The notes under the pieces were generated by a model. It saw nothing but the letters and a program-made list of their open reading frames with translations, was not told the origin of the DNA and did not search any database. Positions 63,954-64,000 of a stretch of DNA of 64,000 bases are shown here, in pieces (the first letter of the stretch is position 1; each line of letters starts with the position of its first letter). This DNA is from Planctomycetota bacterium (GTDB lineage: Bacteria > Planctomycetota > J058): NCBI GenBank assembly GCA_023954375.1, contig JAMLIC010000029.1, positions 48,061 to 112,060 of the forward strand. The letters are read 5' to 3'. The position numbers and the translations under genes are program-made.

Positions 63954-64000
63954 GTGTGACTCTCCTTCGTTCGAGCGGTGGGTCCCGGGGCGAGGCCGAC

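Overview
The window is extremely GC-rich (roughly 75% by eye), densely coded bacterial DNA. There are no rRNA or tRNA genes, no CRISPR array and no recognisable transposase. Gene content points to a Gram-negative-type bacterium with a large signalling repertoire: Ser/Thr kinases, several histidine kinases, two sigma-54 activators, many lipoproteins, a multihaem cytochrome, Sel1/TPR/HEAT repeat proteins and membrane-anchored RING-like zinc fingers. I infer a Planctomycetota-like organism, with Myxococcota as the main alternative. No marker gene in the window settles this.

Layout. 1-3080: 3' part of a large fibronectin-III-like protein. 3.1-5.8 kb: a kelch lipoprotein and a small lipoprotein. 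5.8-8.2 kb: a four-TM protein and an octahaem cytochrome c. 8.3-10.8 kb: a glycerophosphodiesterase and LarC (nickel-pincer cofactor), convergent around a long inverted repeat. 11.0-15.5 kb: an exported HEAT/pseudo-receiver protein behind a clear sigma-70-like promoter, a pseudouridine synthase, a lipoprotein and a RING-like membrane protein. 15.7-17.1 kb: small accessory genes including a Uma2 nuclease-fold protein. 17.2-24.6 kb: a hybrid histidine kinase and several repeat or zinc-finger proteins. 24.6-30.4 kb: a Ser/Thr kinase, phosphopentomutase and a membrane/Sel1 protein. Both the kinase and the Sel1 gene are broken by apparent one-base indels. 30.5-34.3 kb: pilT, a B12/radical-SAM protein, a response regulator and queF. 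35.8-44.8 kb: a coiled-coil protein, a sigma-54 two-component pair, a USP-like protein, a SulP transporter, a dienelactone hydrolase (frameshifted) and a pirin with a sigma-54-type promoter. 46.5-53.4 kb: an eight-gene Mrp-type antiporter operon with three antiporter-like subunits. 53.5-55.6 kb: a lower-GC AAA ATPase plus DUF4276-like pair, a candidate defence system. 55.8-63.4 kb: two more kinases, a second sigma-54 pair, an FAD oxidoreductase, a RING-like protein and an FHA-Ser/Thr kinase.

The most unusual element is a repeated module built on S23-type four-helix-bundle genes. Each module holds a divergent gene pair (type I and type II) around a spacer with nested inverted repeats. Its outer flanks are directly repeated compound hexanucleotide tracts (GGGAGC-type plus CTCGGT-type). 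One copy lies at 34312-35745, an inverted copy at 44823-46445, and half of a third runs off the right edge from 63419. No reverse transcriptase or 23S rRNA gene is nearby, so these are neither an obvious diversity-generating retroelement nor rRNA intervening sequences. They look like an undescribed multicopy, possibly mobile, repeat-associated cassette.
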